This document shows, piece by piece, positions 1-6,492 of a stretch of 10,500 nt of DNA (its first letter is position 1; the number at the start of each line of letters is the position of its first letter). The stretch covers positions 1 to 10,500 of the forward strand of contig CAVFCI010000068.1 of the NCBI GenBank assembly GCA_963620985.1, in the 5' to 3' direction. The notes under the pieces were generated by a model. The model made no database searches. It saw nothing but the letters and a program-made list of their open reading frames with translations, and was not told the origin of the DNA. Made by a program: the position numbers and the translations under genes. This stretch comes from F23-B02 sp963620985. GTDB lineage: Bacteria; Bacillota; Clostridia; Oscillospirales; Oscillospiraceae.

Positions 1-20
1 TTTCAAGGATTTCGGTAAAA

Positions 21-44
21 GCATTTTGAATACTTTCAAAATGC
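21..44. repeat. Perfect 10-bp inverted repeat (hairpin)
   Basis: GCATTTTGAA at 21-30 is the exact reverse complement of TTCAAAATGC at 35-44, with a 4-base loop (TACT). On the minus strand the stem is followed by TTTTACC, so it could be a weak A+T-rich terminator for leftward transcription. On the plus strand no T-run follows. Function is uncertain. Confidence 0.55.
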
Positions 45-60
45 TCGGCGGGAAAGTGCA

Positions 61-92
61 GTCAAAAAAATCCCGCGAGGGACTTTTTTGAC
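61..92. terminator. Probable bidirectional intrinsic terminator
   Basis: GTCAAAAAA (61-69) pairs with TTTTTTGAC (84-92). Inside it TCCC (71-74) pairs with GGGA (79-82) around a GCGA loop, a GNRA-type tetraloop. A single A/C mismatch separates the two stem parts. The G+C core flanked by A6 and T6 runs gives the form of a Rho-independent terminator on both strands, although the core is only 4 bp. It may end a rightward gene lying before the window, or be part of a dispersed repeat block. Confidence 0.55.
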
Positions 93-99
93 AAGCTGT

Positions 100-114
100 T
101 GCGCCAACGGCGCA
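100..114. repeat. Short G+C-rich hairpin
   Basis: TGCGCC (100-105) and GGCGCA (109-114) form a perfect 6-bp stem around AAC. There is no adjacent T-run, so it does not look like a terminator. It lies in line with the hairpins at 61-92 and 149-164 and may be part of the same repeat block. Confidence 0.4.
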
Positions 115-148
115 TCCTTGTAACGCCTCCTTTGCGTAAGGGAAGCTG

Positions 149-164
149 TCAGCGCTTACGCTGA
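149..164. repeat. Short hairpin, TCAGCG / CGCTGA
   Basis: TCAGCG (149-154) pairs with CGCTGA (159-164) around CTTA. It is preceded by CTG, so the core CTGTCAGCGC (146-155) also occurs near the other end of the window (10376-10385). That shared 10-mer is a hint that both blocks belong to a related intergenic repeat class. Ten bases alone are weak evidence. Confidence 0.4.
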
Positions 165-347
165 ATGAGAGGCTGCCCATTCAAATTTTCGCGCACACAT
201 TCGGCAATCAGCTCGCTGCTAAATATTTGTCAAGACACCAAATCGAACAAAAACGGCGAAATAGTATATTCCGCGGCGGAAAACGACGTACAAATACAAT
301 ATGTATGGTCACGGCAGAAAAATTTCACACAAAAACGCAAAATGCTA

Positions 348-376
348 TTGAAAAACGCGCACGGATTTAGTAGAAT
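348..376 (+). promoter_or_regulatory. Sigma-A-type promoter of the SLH surface-protein gene
   Basis: A -35 box TTGAAA (348-353) is separated by exactly 17 bases from a -10 box TAGAAT (371-376). These match the vegetative consensus at 4 of 6 and 5 of 6 positions. Transcription would start near 382-384, giving a leader of roughly 90 bases before the ATG at 472. No better-spaced pair is visible elsewhere upstream of this gene. Confidence 0.7.
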
Positions 377-401
377 GAGGCTACACAGTACCAATGTGTG
401 C

Positions 402-435
402 GTGGCAACGGTTTACATATGTGGAAACGTGCCAC
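402..435 (+). promoter_or_regulatory. Leader hairpin in the 5' UTR of the surface-protein gene
   Basis: GTGGCA (402-407) pairs with TGCCAC (430-435). With one-base bulges the stem can continue (C409-G429, G410-C428, TTT 412-414 with AAA 425-427), leaving a loop that contains the palindrome ACATATGT. The hairpin sits between the predicted start site and the ribosome binding site, leaving the latter exposed. Such a structure could stabilise the mRNA or regulate it, but no known riboswitch class is recognised. Confidence 0.4.
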
Positions 436-457
436 AAACGGTGGAATTTAAAAATTT

Positions 458-464
458 AAGGAGG
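458..464 (+). promoter_or_regulatory. Strong ribosome binding site AAGGAGG
   Basis: AAGGAGG is a full anti-16S match 7 bases ahead of the ATG at 472, which fixes that start codon and suggests efficient translation. Confidence 0.85.
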
Positions 465-471
465 AAAACCA

Positions 472-3400
472 ATGAATGTAAGAAAACGCGGACTTGCGCT
501 TTTGCTGTGCGTCTGCATGATCTTCACTCTCCTGCCGTTCTCGGCACTGGCGGCTGACAGCGATGATGTTGTCTACGGCCAGTATGATGAGAACGGCGAT
601 TGGAAGCAGGACGCTTCGGCTACTGCTTCTAAGATGTACACAGACGAAACAACAGGAGCAAACATCGAATACAGTAAGGAAGCGAAAGCTACCGGTACGC
701 CGAATGTATACGACGTGACGCTCACGATAAAGAACACGACGACAAAAACTGCTCCCGGAGCATCCGCAGTCGTGCTCGTTATCGACACGTCGTACTCCAT
801 GAATAGTTATAACAGGATTGAAAATGCAAAACAGGCGGCTAAGAACTTTGCTAAGAGCTACGGCGCGACTGGCGGCGATCGTTATCTTGCGGTCGTTTCG
901 TTCAATAACTCTGCCTCTGCGCAGAACTTTGGTACTGATCGAAACCCTGTCTATTGGCTGAATGTATCTGATTCTGCCAATCTGTCCATGGTTCAAACTG
1001 CAATAGACGGAATGTGGCTTAGCCAAGGCACAAACCTTTCCGGCGGTTTACACAGTGCGAAGGACCTTTTTAGCAACAGCACTGTGAGCAGCATCACCAA
1101 CTTTAAATATGCGGTGGTTCTTACTGACGGCGAGCCGAATAAGAGCGATGTTTCTGGACAGAATGCTTATAATGCAGCAGCTCAGAGAGCTACCGAACTC
1201 AAAAATACCGGCTGCGAAGTATACACTATTGGTGTAAGTCTTGGCAATGATGCGAAGACTTTCCTTCAGACTAAAGTTGCAAGCTCTACTGACAAGGCAT
1301 ACACGACCGATAACGCAGATGAGCTGAACAATATCTTCAGCGATATCTTCAAAGAAATCGAAAAGGGCATCACCTCAGGCTTCACCGTGTCTGACCCGAT
1401 GGGCGAATATGCCGTGCTCCAGAACGAGACGCTTGCTGACTGCGTGATCGCAGACAACGGCCTCACTTGGACGCCCGTAAACGGCACAAGCGAGAAGAAC
1501 TCCGATGATTCTACGACCACTACCTACACGCTGACCTATCAGGTGAAGCTTAATGTTGACAGCATCCCCGATGACGGAACATATCCCCTCAACGACGTTA
1601 CGACCCTGACGTTTGGCGACAAGACCCTCAACTTCAACGTCCCCGGCGTGAAGGGCGAGGTTCCCAGATATACGGTAACGTATAACAAGGGCGCAAACGG
1701 CAGCCTTGCCGGTCAGGATGATGACGGCAATGTCGTTACTTCGAATCTCAAGAAGGGCACTGCTACCCCCACCGCCCCCGCAGTAACTCCCGATAACGGC
1801 TATTACTTCACCGGCTGGGATAAGAAGATAGCTCAGACTGTCACCGCAAACGTTACCTATACCGCACAGTATGCCGAGAAGACTGTGCTCACCGTCACGG
1901 CAAACAGCGATACTGTGATCTACAACGGCACGGAGCAGTCCGTAATCGGCTTTGAGCAGCTTACATTTGACGGCGGCTACACTGTTTCCGGCCTGAGCGC
2001 CTCCGCAAGCGGCAAGAATGCGGGCACTTACACCACCACCATCACCGGCACTGCAAAGGTCACCGACGCACAGGGCAATGACGTAACAGAGCAGTTCACG
2101 GTCAACACCGTTAACGGCACTCTGACCATTAAGCCCGCAAACGTCACCGTAAAGGCAGACGACCAGAGCAAGGTATACGGCGCAGCCGATCCCGCTCTCA
2201 CCGCAACTGTAACCGGCCTCATCGGTGAAGACACCGTAGCTTACACCGTCAGCAGAGAAGTGGGCGAGAATGTAGGCACTTACACCATCACCCCGTCCGG
2301 CGACGCAGAGCAGGGTAACTATGTTGTCACATACGAAACCGGCACTCTGACGATCGCAAAGGCTGAGACCGCACTCGTCGTGACTGCAAACAGCGCAGAA
2401 AAGACCTACGACGGCAAGGCACTCACTGATAATGGCTATAAACTGACGAGCGGCGCACTTGCCGAGGGCGATAAGCTCGCAGTAGTGGTCGAGGGCAGCC
2501 AGACCGACGCAGGCAGCAGCGCAAACGTTGTAAAGTCTGTCAAGGTCATGCGCGGCGACGTAGACGTGACCGCAAACTACAACATTGGCGATTCCGTTAA
2601 CGGCACGCTGACAGTTACCACCAAGGCTGTGACCTTCACCGGCGAGAGCGCCAGCAAGGTTTACAACGGCGAAGAGCAGGAGATCACCGACATAACGGTG
2701 GAAGGACTGCTTGACGGACATACCTACAGCAGCCTGAGCTACAGCGCGAAGGGCACAGACGCTGGCGAGTACAACGGCGTGTTCAGCGGCGAAGTAGTCA
2801 TCAAGGACGCAGAGGACAATGACGTAACCGCAAACTATGCTGTTACGAAGACCGTCGGCAAGCTGACCATTACCCCGATCACCGACAAGGTCACTGTCAC
2901 CATCACCGGCAAAACTGACAGCGAGAAGTACGACGGTGAAGAGCACAGTGTCAACGGCTACGATGTAGAAATCAGCAATCCTCTTTACACCGAAGCCGAC
3001 TTCACGTTCAACGGAACAGCAACAGCAAGCGGCACAAATGCAGGCACCTACGCAATGGGTCTGAAAGCCGCCGACTTCGAGAACACCAACACGAACTTCA
3101 CCACTGTTGAGTTCGTAGTAACCGACGGTTCTCTGACCATCACCAAGCGCAATGTGACCCTGACCTCCGCAACTGACAGCAAGGTCTACGACGGCACACC
3201 GCTTACCAATAGCGAGGTCACCGTAGGCGGCGACGGCTTCGTTGACGGCGAGGGCGCGACCTACAATGTAACCGGCACGATAACTAACGTCGGCAGCGTA
3301 GATAACGAGTTTACCTATGCACTGAACGAAGGCACAAATGCTGGCAACTACAACATCGAGACCGAGACCGGCACTCTGACCATCACGGCAGTAGCCGAAA

Positions 3401-5391
3401 AGGTCACGGTCACCATCACCGGCAAAACTGACAGCAAGAAGTACGACGGTGCAGACCACAGTGTCAACGGCTACGATGTAGAAATCAGCAATCCTCTGTA
3501 CACCACTGCTGACTTCGAGTTCACCGGAAACGACTCTGTGAGCGGCAAGGATGCAGGCACCTACGCAATGGGTCTGAAAGCCTCCGACTTCGTAAACATC
3601 AGCGATAACTTCAGCAATGTTGAGTTCGTAATCGAACAGGACGGCTCTCTGACCATCACCCCGCGCAATATAACCCTGACCTCCGGCAGTGCCGAGAAGG
3701 AATACGACGGCACACCGCTGACCAATAGCGATGTCACCGTAGGCGGCGACGGCTTCGTTGACGGCGAAGGCGCGACCTACACCGTGACCGGCAGCCAGAC
3801 CGAGGTCGGTAAGAGCGACAATACCTTTACCTACACGCTCAACGAGGGCACTCTTGATCAGAACTACACCATCGAGACAATAGAAGGCACTCTTGAAGTA
3901 ACCAAGATTCAGGCTGAGGTCATCGTTACCATCGACGGCGCAACCGATACCGTTTACTACAACGGCAAGGAGCAGTCCGTCACCGGCCATGAGTGGTCAA
4001 GCGATGCAAAGTTTGCCGACAAGATCAGTGTCACCCTGAATGAGGAAGGCAAGGACACCGCAAGCGGCATAAAGCCCGACACCTATTACATGGGGCTGAC
4101 CGAGGCTGACTTCAATGTCACATCGGATGTCTATGCCAACATCACTGTCGTTGTCAACGACGGCTGGCTGAAGATCAAGCGCCGCCCCGTGGCACCGACT
4201 CCCGATAAGATCACAGTAACGATCACCGGCAACACCGACAGCAAGGTCTATGACGGCACCGAGCAGAACGTCAACGGCTACACTTGGGTCAGCAGCGATC
4301 CGAGCTACACCGAGAACGACTTCGAGTTCACCGGCAAGGCCGACGCAAACGGCACCTATGTCGGCAGCTACGACATGGGCATCACGGCTGATCAGTTCAA
4401 GAACATCAACAGCCGCTACACGGTCGAGTTCATCGTCGAGACCGACGGCGAGCTGAAGATCACCCCGAAGCCGCTGACCATCACCGCCGGCAGCAAGGAG
4501 GGCGTTGCCCCCGTGACCTGCGACGAGTGGACGGCAACGGAGACGGCTAAGGGCGATACCATCGTTGACGTAACGATCACCGGCATCCAGCCCGTACCCG
4601 GCGAGTCGCCGAACAAGGCATCCAACGCGGTCATCAAGAACGAGGCCGGCACGGATGTGACGAGCAACTACGACATCACCTATGTTGACGGTGTCCTCAG
4701 AGCTATCGAGGTCCTCAACAAGGAGGAGCACTTCAACTACGTCATCGGCTACACCGACGGAACCATCCGCCCGGGCAACAACATCAGCCGTGCGGAGATC
4801 GCAACGATCTTCTTCCGCCTGCTGAAGGACGATGTTCGTGAGAAGTACATGACGACCGACTGTGACTTCAGCGACGTGGCAAGCGGAGCATGGTGCCGCC
4901 GCGCTATCGCAACGCTGACCAACATCGGCATCATCCATGGCTACACCGACGGAACCTTCCGTCCGAACGCACAGATCACCCGCGCCGAGCTGGCAACGAT
5001 CATCGCCCGCTTCGCAAACCTCGATGTTAACACCAAGACCTTCAATGACATCACCGGTCACTGGGCACAGAAGTCCATCGAGCTCGCAGCCGGCAACGGT
5101 TGGATCAACGGCTACACCGACGGTACCTTCCGCCCGAACAACAAGATCACCCGCGCCGAGACCTTCGCGATGATAAATCGTGTTCTCGACCGCCAGACCA
5201 AGAGCACCGATGACCTCCTGCCGCAGTCCGAAATGAACATGTGGTCGGATAACATGGACGAGAGCGCATGGTACTACCGTGATGTTCAGGAAGCGACCAA
5301 CTATCACAAGTGCGACCGCGTAGGCGACAGCATTTATGAGAAGTGGACCGCGAAGATAACCGACATCGACTGGGCAGTTTACCAGATCTGA
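472..5391 (+). CDS. Secreted VWA / MBG-repeat / SLH-domain surface protein (putative adhesin)
   Basis: This 1639-residue protein is probably exported and held on the cell wall. Residues 1-28 are a signal peptide: basic MNVRKR, a hydrophobic core, then cleavage near SALA/A. Residues ~98-295 form a von Willebrand A domain with a complete metal site: D105-T-S107-Y-S109, T187 and D219. An undefined beta region (~300-398) follows, then an InlB-type B-repeat (~399-468, with YTVTYN and GYYFTGW). Next come about eleven beta repeats of 76-97 residues (472-1414). Most carry a YDG/YNG motif near the start and end in GTLTI-like strands, as in MBG and YDG families. Three SLH domains (~1420-1600, each with GYTDGT-[IF]-RP and [IT]-[ST]-RAE cores) should bind secondary cell-wall polymer. 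A W/Y-rich tail ends at 1639. There is no LPXTG motif. The upstream promoter and strong ribosome binding site support high expression, and it appears monocistronic. By family, VWA domains with intact MIDAS bind protein ligands; the ligand here is unknown. Confidence 0.9.
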   Translation: MNVRKRGLALLLCVCMIFTLLPFSALAADSDDVVYGQYDENGDWKQDASATASKMYTDETTGANIEYSKEAKATGTPNVYDVTLTIKNTTTKTAPGASAVVLVIDTSYSMNSYNRIENAKQAAKNFAKSYGATGGDRYLAVVSFNNSASAQNFGTDRNPVYWLNVSDSANLSMVQTAIDGMWLSQGTNLSGGLHSAKDLFSNSTVSSITNFKYAVVLTDGEPNKSDVSGQNAYNAAAQRATELKNTGCEVYTIGVSLGNDAKTFLQTKVASSTDKAYTTDNADELNNIFSDIFKEIEKGITSGFTVSDPMGEYAVLQNETLADCVIADNGLTWTPVNGTSEKNSDDSTTTTYTLTYQVKLNVDSIPDDGTYPLNDVTTLTFGDKTLNFNVPGVKGEVPRYTVTYNKGANGSLAGQDDDGNVVTSNLKKGTATPTAPAVTPDNGYYFTGWDKKIAQTVTANVTYTAQYAEKTVLTVTANSDTVIYNGTEQSVIGFEQLTFDGGYTVSGLSASASGKNAGTYTTTITGTAKVTDAQGNDVTEQFTVNTVNGTLTIKPANVTVKADDQSKVYGAADPALTATVTGLIGEDTVAYTVSREVGENVGTYTITPSGDAEQGNYVVTYETGTLTIAKAETALVVTANSAEKTYDGKALTDNGYKLTSGALAEGDKLAVVVEGSQTDAGSSANVVKSVKVMRGDVDVTANYNIGDSVNGTLTVTTKAVTFTGESASKVYNGEEQEITDITVEGLLDGHTYSSLSYSAKGTDAGEYNGVFSGEVVIKDAEDNDVTANYAVTKTVGKLTITPITDKVTVTITGKTDSEKYDGEEHSVNGYDVEISNPLYTEADFTFNGTATASGTNAGTYAMGLKAADFENTNTNFTTVEFVVTDGSLTITKRNVTLTSATDSKVYDGTPLTNSEVTVGGDGFVDGEGATYNVTGTITNVGSVDNEFTYALNEGTNAGNYNIETETGTLTITAVAEKVTVTITGKTDSKKYDGADHSVNGYDVEISNPLYTTADFEFTGNDSVSGKDAGTYAMGLKASDFVNISDNFSNVEFVIEQDGSLTITPRNITLTSGSAEKEYDGTPLTNSDVTVGGDGFVDGEGATYTVTGSQTEVGKSDNTFTYTLNEGTLDQNYTIETIEGTLEVTKIQAEVIVTIDGATDTVYYNGKEQSVTGHEWSSDAKFADKISVTLNEEGKDTASGIKPDTYYMGLTEADFNVTSDVYANITVVVNDGWLKIKRRPVAPTPDKITVTITGNTDSKVYDGTEQNVNGYTWVSSDPSYTENDFEFTGKADANGTYVGSYDMGITADQFKNINSRYTVEFIVETDGELKITPKPLTITAGSKEGVAPVTCDEWTATETAKGDTIVDVTITGIQPVPGESPNKASNAVIKNEAGTDVTSNYDITYVDGVLRAIEVLNKEEHFNYVIGYTDGTIRPGNNISRAEIATIFFRLLKDDVREKYMTTDCDFSDVASGAWCRRAIATLTNIGIIHGYTDGTFRPNAQITRAELATIIARFANLDVNTKTFNDITGHWAQKSIELAAGNGWINGYTDGTFRPNNKITRAETFAMINRVLDRQTKSTDDLLPQSEMNMWSDNMDESAWYYRDVQEATNYHKCDRVGDSIYEKWTAKITDIDWAVYQI
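2887..3915 (+). repeat. Nearly identical tandem duplication inside the surface-protein gene
   Basis: Two direct copies of a 513-516 base unit, 2887-3399 and 3400-3915, encode a pair of beta repeats each (residues 806-976 and 977-1148). Long stretches are identical at DNA level, for example the codons for HSVNGYDVEISNPLYT in the first half and for VTVGGDGFVDGEGATY in the second. The second copy is one codon longer because of the extra residue in FVIEQDG. Divergent copies of the first half recur at residues ~1149 and ~1246. The period of two domains indicates duplication of a bi-domain unit. Confidence 0.8.
4735..5175 (+). repeat. Three SLH coding repeats
   Basis: The codons for GYTDGT(I/F)RP recur at about 4747, 4939 and 5110 with nearly the same DNA (ggctacaccgacgg in all three). 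Each is followed by a RAE-coding segment. They encode the three SLH domains that should attach the protein to the cell wall. Confidence 0.8.
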
Positions 5392-5404
5392 ACGCACATC
5401 TAAC

Positions 5405-5441
5405 AAAAAACACAAGGCAGCTTCGCTGCCTTGTGTTTTTT
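5405..5441. terminator. Intrinsic terminator of the surface-protein gene
   Basis: A perfect 17-bp stem, AAAAAACACAAGGCAGC (5405-5421) with its complement (5425-5441), is closed by a TTC loop and ends in T6. It lies 14 bases after the TGA stop. The A-run/T-run symmetry means it could work in both directions. Confidence 0.9.
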
Positions 5442-5450
5442 AAGAGTGTA

Positions 5451-5490
5451 AAAAAGACAGAGGCAAGTTGAATGCTTGCCTCTGTTTTTA
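5451..5490 (-). terminator. Intrinsic terminator of the ilvA-ridA-acetyltransferase operon
   Basis: ACAGAGGCAAG (5457-5467) pairs perfectly with CTTGCCTCTGT (5475-5485) over a 7-base loop. Read on the minus strand, the stem begins three bases after the acetyltransferase TAA stop (5488-5490) and is followed by C then six T. It is distinct from the adjacent terminator at 5405-5441, so each convergent unit has its own. Confidence 0.85.
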
Positions 5491-6108
5491 TAATATGCTC
5501 TTTTTGAGCTCAACGCTGTCTGCCGGTGTTATTTTCCGTATAACGCGGCAGGGGCTTCCGGCGGCGAGATATCCTGGCGGAATGTCCATCGTCACGACGC
5601 TGCCTGCGCCGATGACGCAGCCGTCGCCGATCGTCACTCCGCCGCAGACGATGACATTGCCGGCCAGCCAGCAGCTGTTGCCGATCACTATCGGCTTTGC
5701 GTACTCAAGGTCGTACATGCTGCCGTCGGGTCGTGTTCTGATGTTTCGCTCCTCGGGGAGCATGGAGTGCATCGGCGTGAGCAGACTGCAATTCGGGCCG
5801 AAGAAAACATCGTCGCCTATCGTCACGGGGCAGCAGTCGAGTACCGTGAGGTTGAAGTTTGCATAGCAGTTTTTCCCGAAGCGTGTGAATATGCCGTAGT
5901 CGAAATACACAGGCCCCTGCAAAAACAGCCCCGGCTGCGCGTCCGGCGTGAGCTGCGACAAAAGCTCGCTTCTGAGCTCTTCCTCGTCCTCGTCGGTGCT
6001 GCTGTATCTGCGGCTGAGCTTGTGCGCCTTCAGACGCAGTGCGGCCAGCTCCTCATCGGACGGGTCGTAGAGTTTACCGGCGAGCATACGCTCAAGCTGC
6101 GTGTTCAC
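5488..6108 (-). CDS. Sugar O-acetyltransferase, maltose/galactoside (Maa/LacA/NodL) type
   Basis: This is a cytoplasmic left-handed beta-helix acetyltransferase of 206 residues. Family members move an acetyl group from acetyl-CoA to a hydroxyl of a sugar, and the natural substrate is usually unknown. The N-terminal helical segment MLAGKLYDPSDEEL (residues 8-21) is typical of the family. Hexapeptide turns run from about residue 60 to 185, including VTIGDD, IVIGNSCWLAG and VTIGDGCVIGAGSVV. H114 in TPMHSM matches the catalytic histidine, and W147 is also conserved in the family. I chose the GTG at 6108 because its GTGA overlaps the ridA TGA, a usual coupling arrangement, and it gives the normal length. 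An ATG seven codons upstream (6129) would overlap ridA by 25 bases and has no clear ribosome binding site. It is the last gene of the operon, followed at once by a terminator. The link to IlvA/RidA metabolism is not evident. Confidence 0.88.
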   Translation of the reverse strand: MNTQLERMLAGKLYDPSDEELAALRLKAHKLSRRYSSTDEDEEELRSELLSQLTPDAQPGLFLQGPVYFDYGIFTRFGKNCYANFNLTVLDCCPVTIGDDVFFGPNCSLLTPMHSMLPEERNIRTRPDGSMYDLEYAKPIVIGNSCWLAGNVIVCGGVTIGDGCVIGAGSVVTMDIPPGYLAAGSPCRVIRKITPADSVELKKSIL

Positions 6109-6476
6109 AGCTCTGCGATGACCTCGCACTCAACGAGAACGTCCTTGGGCAGACGCGCGACCTCGACGCAGCTTCTGGCAGGGAAGGGCTCGGTGAAATA
6201 CTGTGCGTATACGCTGTTTACGAGGCCGAAATCGTCCATATTCTTGATGAACACGGTGGTTTTCACGACCTTGGACATGTCGCTGCCGGCGGCCTTGAGA
6301 AGCTCGGAAAGGTTTTTGAACACCTGATGCGCCTGAGCCTCAACGCCCTCGGGAACGAGGCCGGTAGCGGGGTCGATGCCGACCTGACCTGAGGTGTATA
6401 CCATGCCTCCGACGACCTGTGCCTGAGAGTAGGGACCGAGAGCTGCGGGTGCCTTGTCTGTGGATACGGTTTTCAT
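6105..6476 (-). CDS. ridA: RidA family 2-iminobutanoate/2-iminopropanoate deaminase
   Basis: This 123-residue cytoplasmic protein is a full-length RidA (YjgF/YER057c/UK114), normally a homotrimer. Family members hydrolyse reactive enamine/imine intermediates (2-aminoacrylate, 2-aminocrotonate) released by PLP enzymes, giving pyruvate or 2-oxobutanoate plus ammonia. Visible hallmarks are GPYSQA (14-19), the VYTSGQ strand (26-31), R101 in the PARSCVEV segment, which corresponds to the substrate carboxylate-binding arginine, and the terminal VECEVIA (115-121) carrying the conserved glutamate. The ATG at 6476 is preceded by AAGGAGG at 6485-6491, 8 bases upstream, which overlaps the stop codon of the threonine ammonia-lyase gene. 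The downstream gene starts within the ridA stop. Its position directly after ilvA fits its role: it clears the intermediate that IlvA makes. Confidence 0.95.
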   Translation of the reverse strand: MKTVSTDKAPAALGPYSQAQVVGGMVYTSGQVGIDPATGLVPEGVEAQAHQVFKNLSELLKAAGSDMSKVVKTTVFIKNMDDFGLVNSVYAQYFTEPFPARSCVEVARLPKDVLVECEVIAEL

Positions 6477-6484
6477 TTCGTTTT

Positions 6485-6492
6485 CCTCCTTA
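6485..6492 (-). promoter_or_regulatory. ridA ribosome binding site overlapping the ilvA stop
   Basis: On the minus strand TAAGGAGG contains both the ilvA TAA stop (6492-6490) and the ridA AGGAGG site. Ribosomes ending ilvA are therefore delivered onto the ridA start, which suggests coupled translation. Confidence 0.8.

Larger units (their letters stand above)
1..347. other. Gene-free structured intergenic region
   Basis: No credible coding sequence is visible in this stretch. The first 190 bases are dense in inverted repeats, listed separately: 21-44, 61-92, 100-114 and 149-164. From about 190 to 347 the DNA becomes A+T-rich and contains one short perfect inverted repeat, TTCCGCGGCGGAA at 269-281, which could be an operator or chance. 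A 130-codon open frame from 165 runs through the promoter and into the following gene in another frame; it has no ribosome binding site or protein-like composition and is not called. The hairpin block probably holds the end of a transcription unit lying to the left, or a dispersed intergenic repeat. This is inference. Confidence 0.6.

Noticed and set aside
165..557. 130-codon plus-strand open frame upstream of the surface protein
   Set aside because: It crosses the promoter, leader and first codons of the real gene in another frame, lacks a ribosome binding site and has a non-protein-like composition.
448..1026. 192-codon minus-strand frame over the signal peptide and VWA region
   Set aside because: It is a shadow of the 472-5391 gene, with no start signals and no recognisable domain.
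2887..3915. Possible CRISPR or non-coding tandem repeat
   Set aside because: The repeats are long, in frame and encode beta-repeat domains, with no short constant repeat and unique spacer structure.
3997..5415. 472-codon minus-strand frame opposite the SLH region
   Set aside because: It runs antisense to a clearly coding domain series and across the terminator side; explained by the sense codon bias.
6109..6129. Upstream ATG (MRGHRRA) as start of the acetyltransferase
   Set aside because: It lies inside ridA without a ribosome binding site. The GTG at 6108 overlaps the ridA stop and gives the normal family N-terminus.
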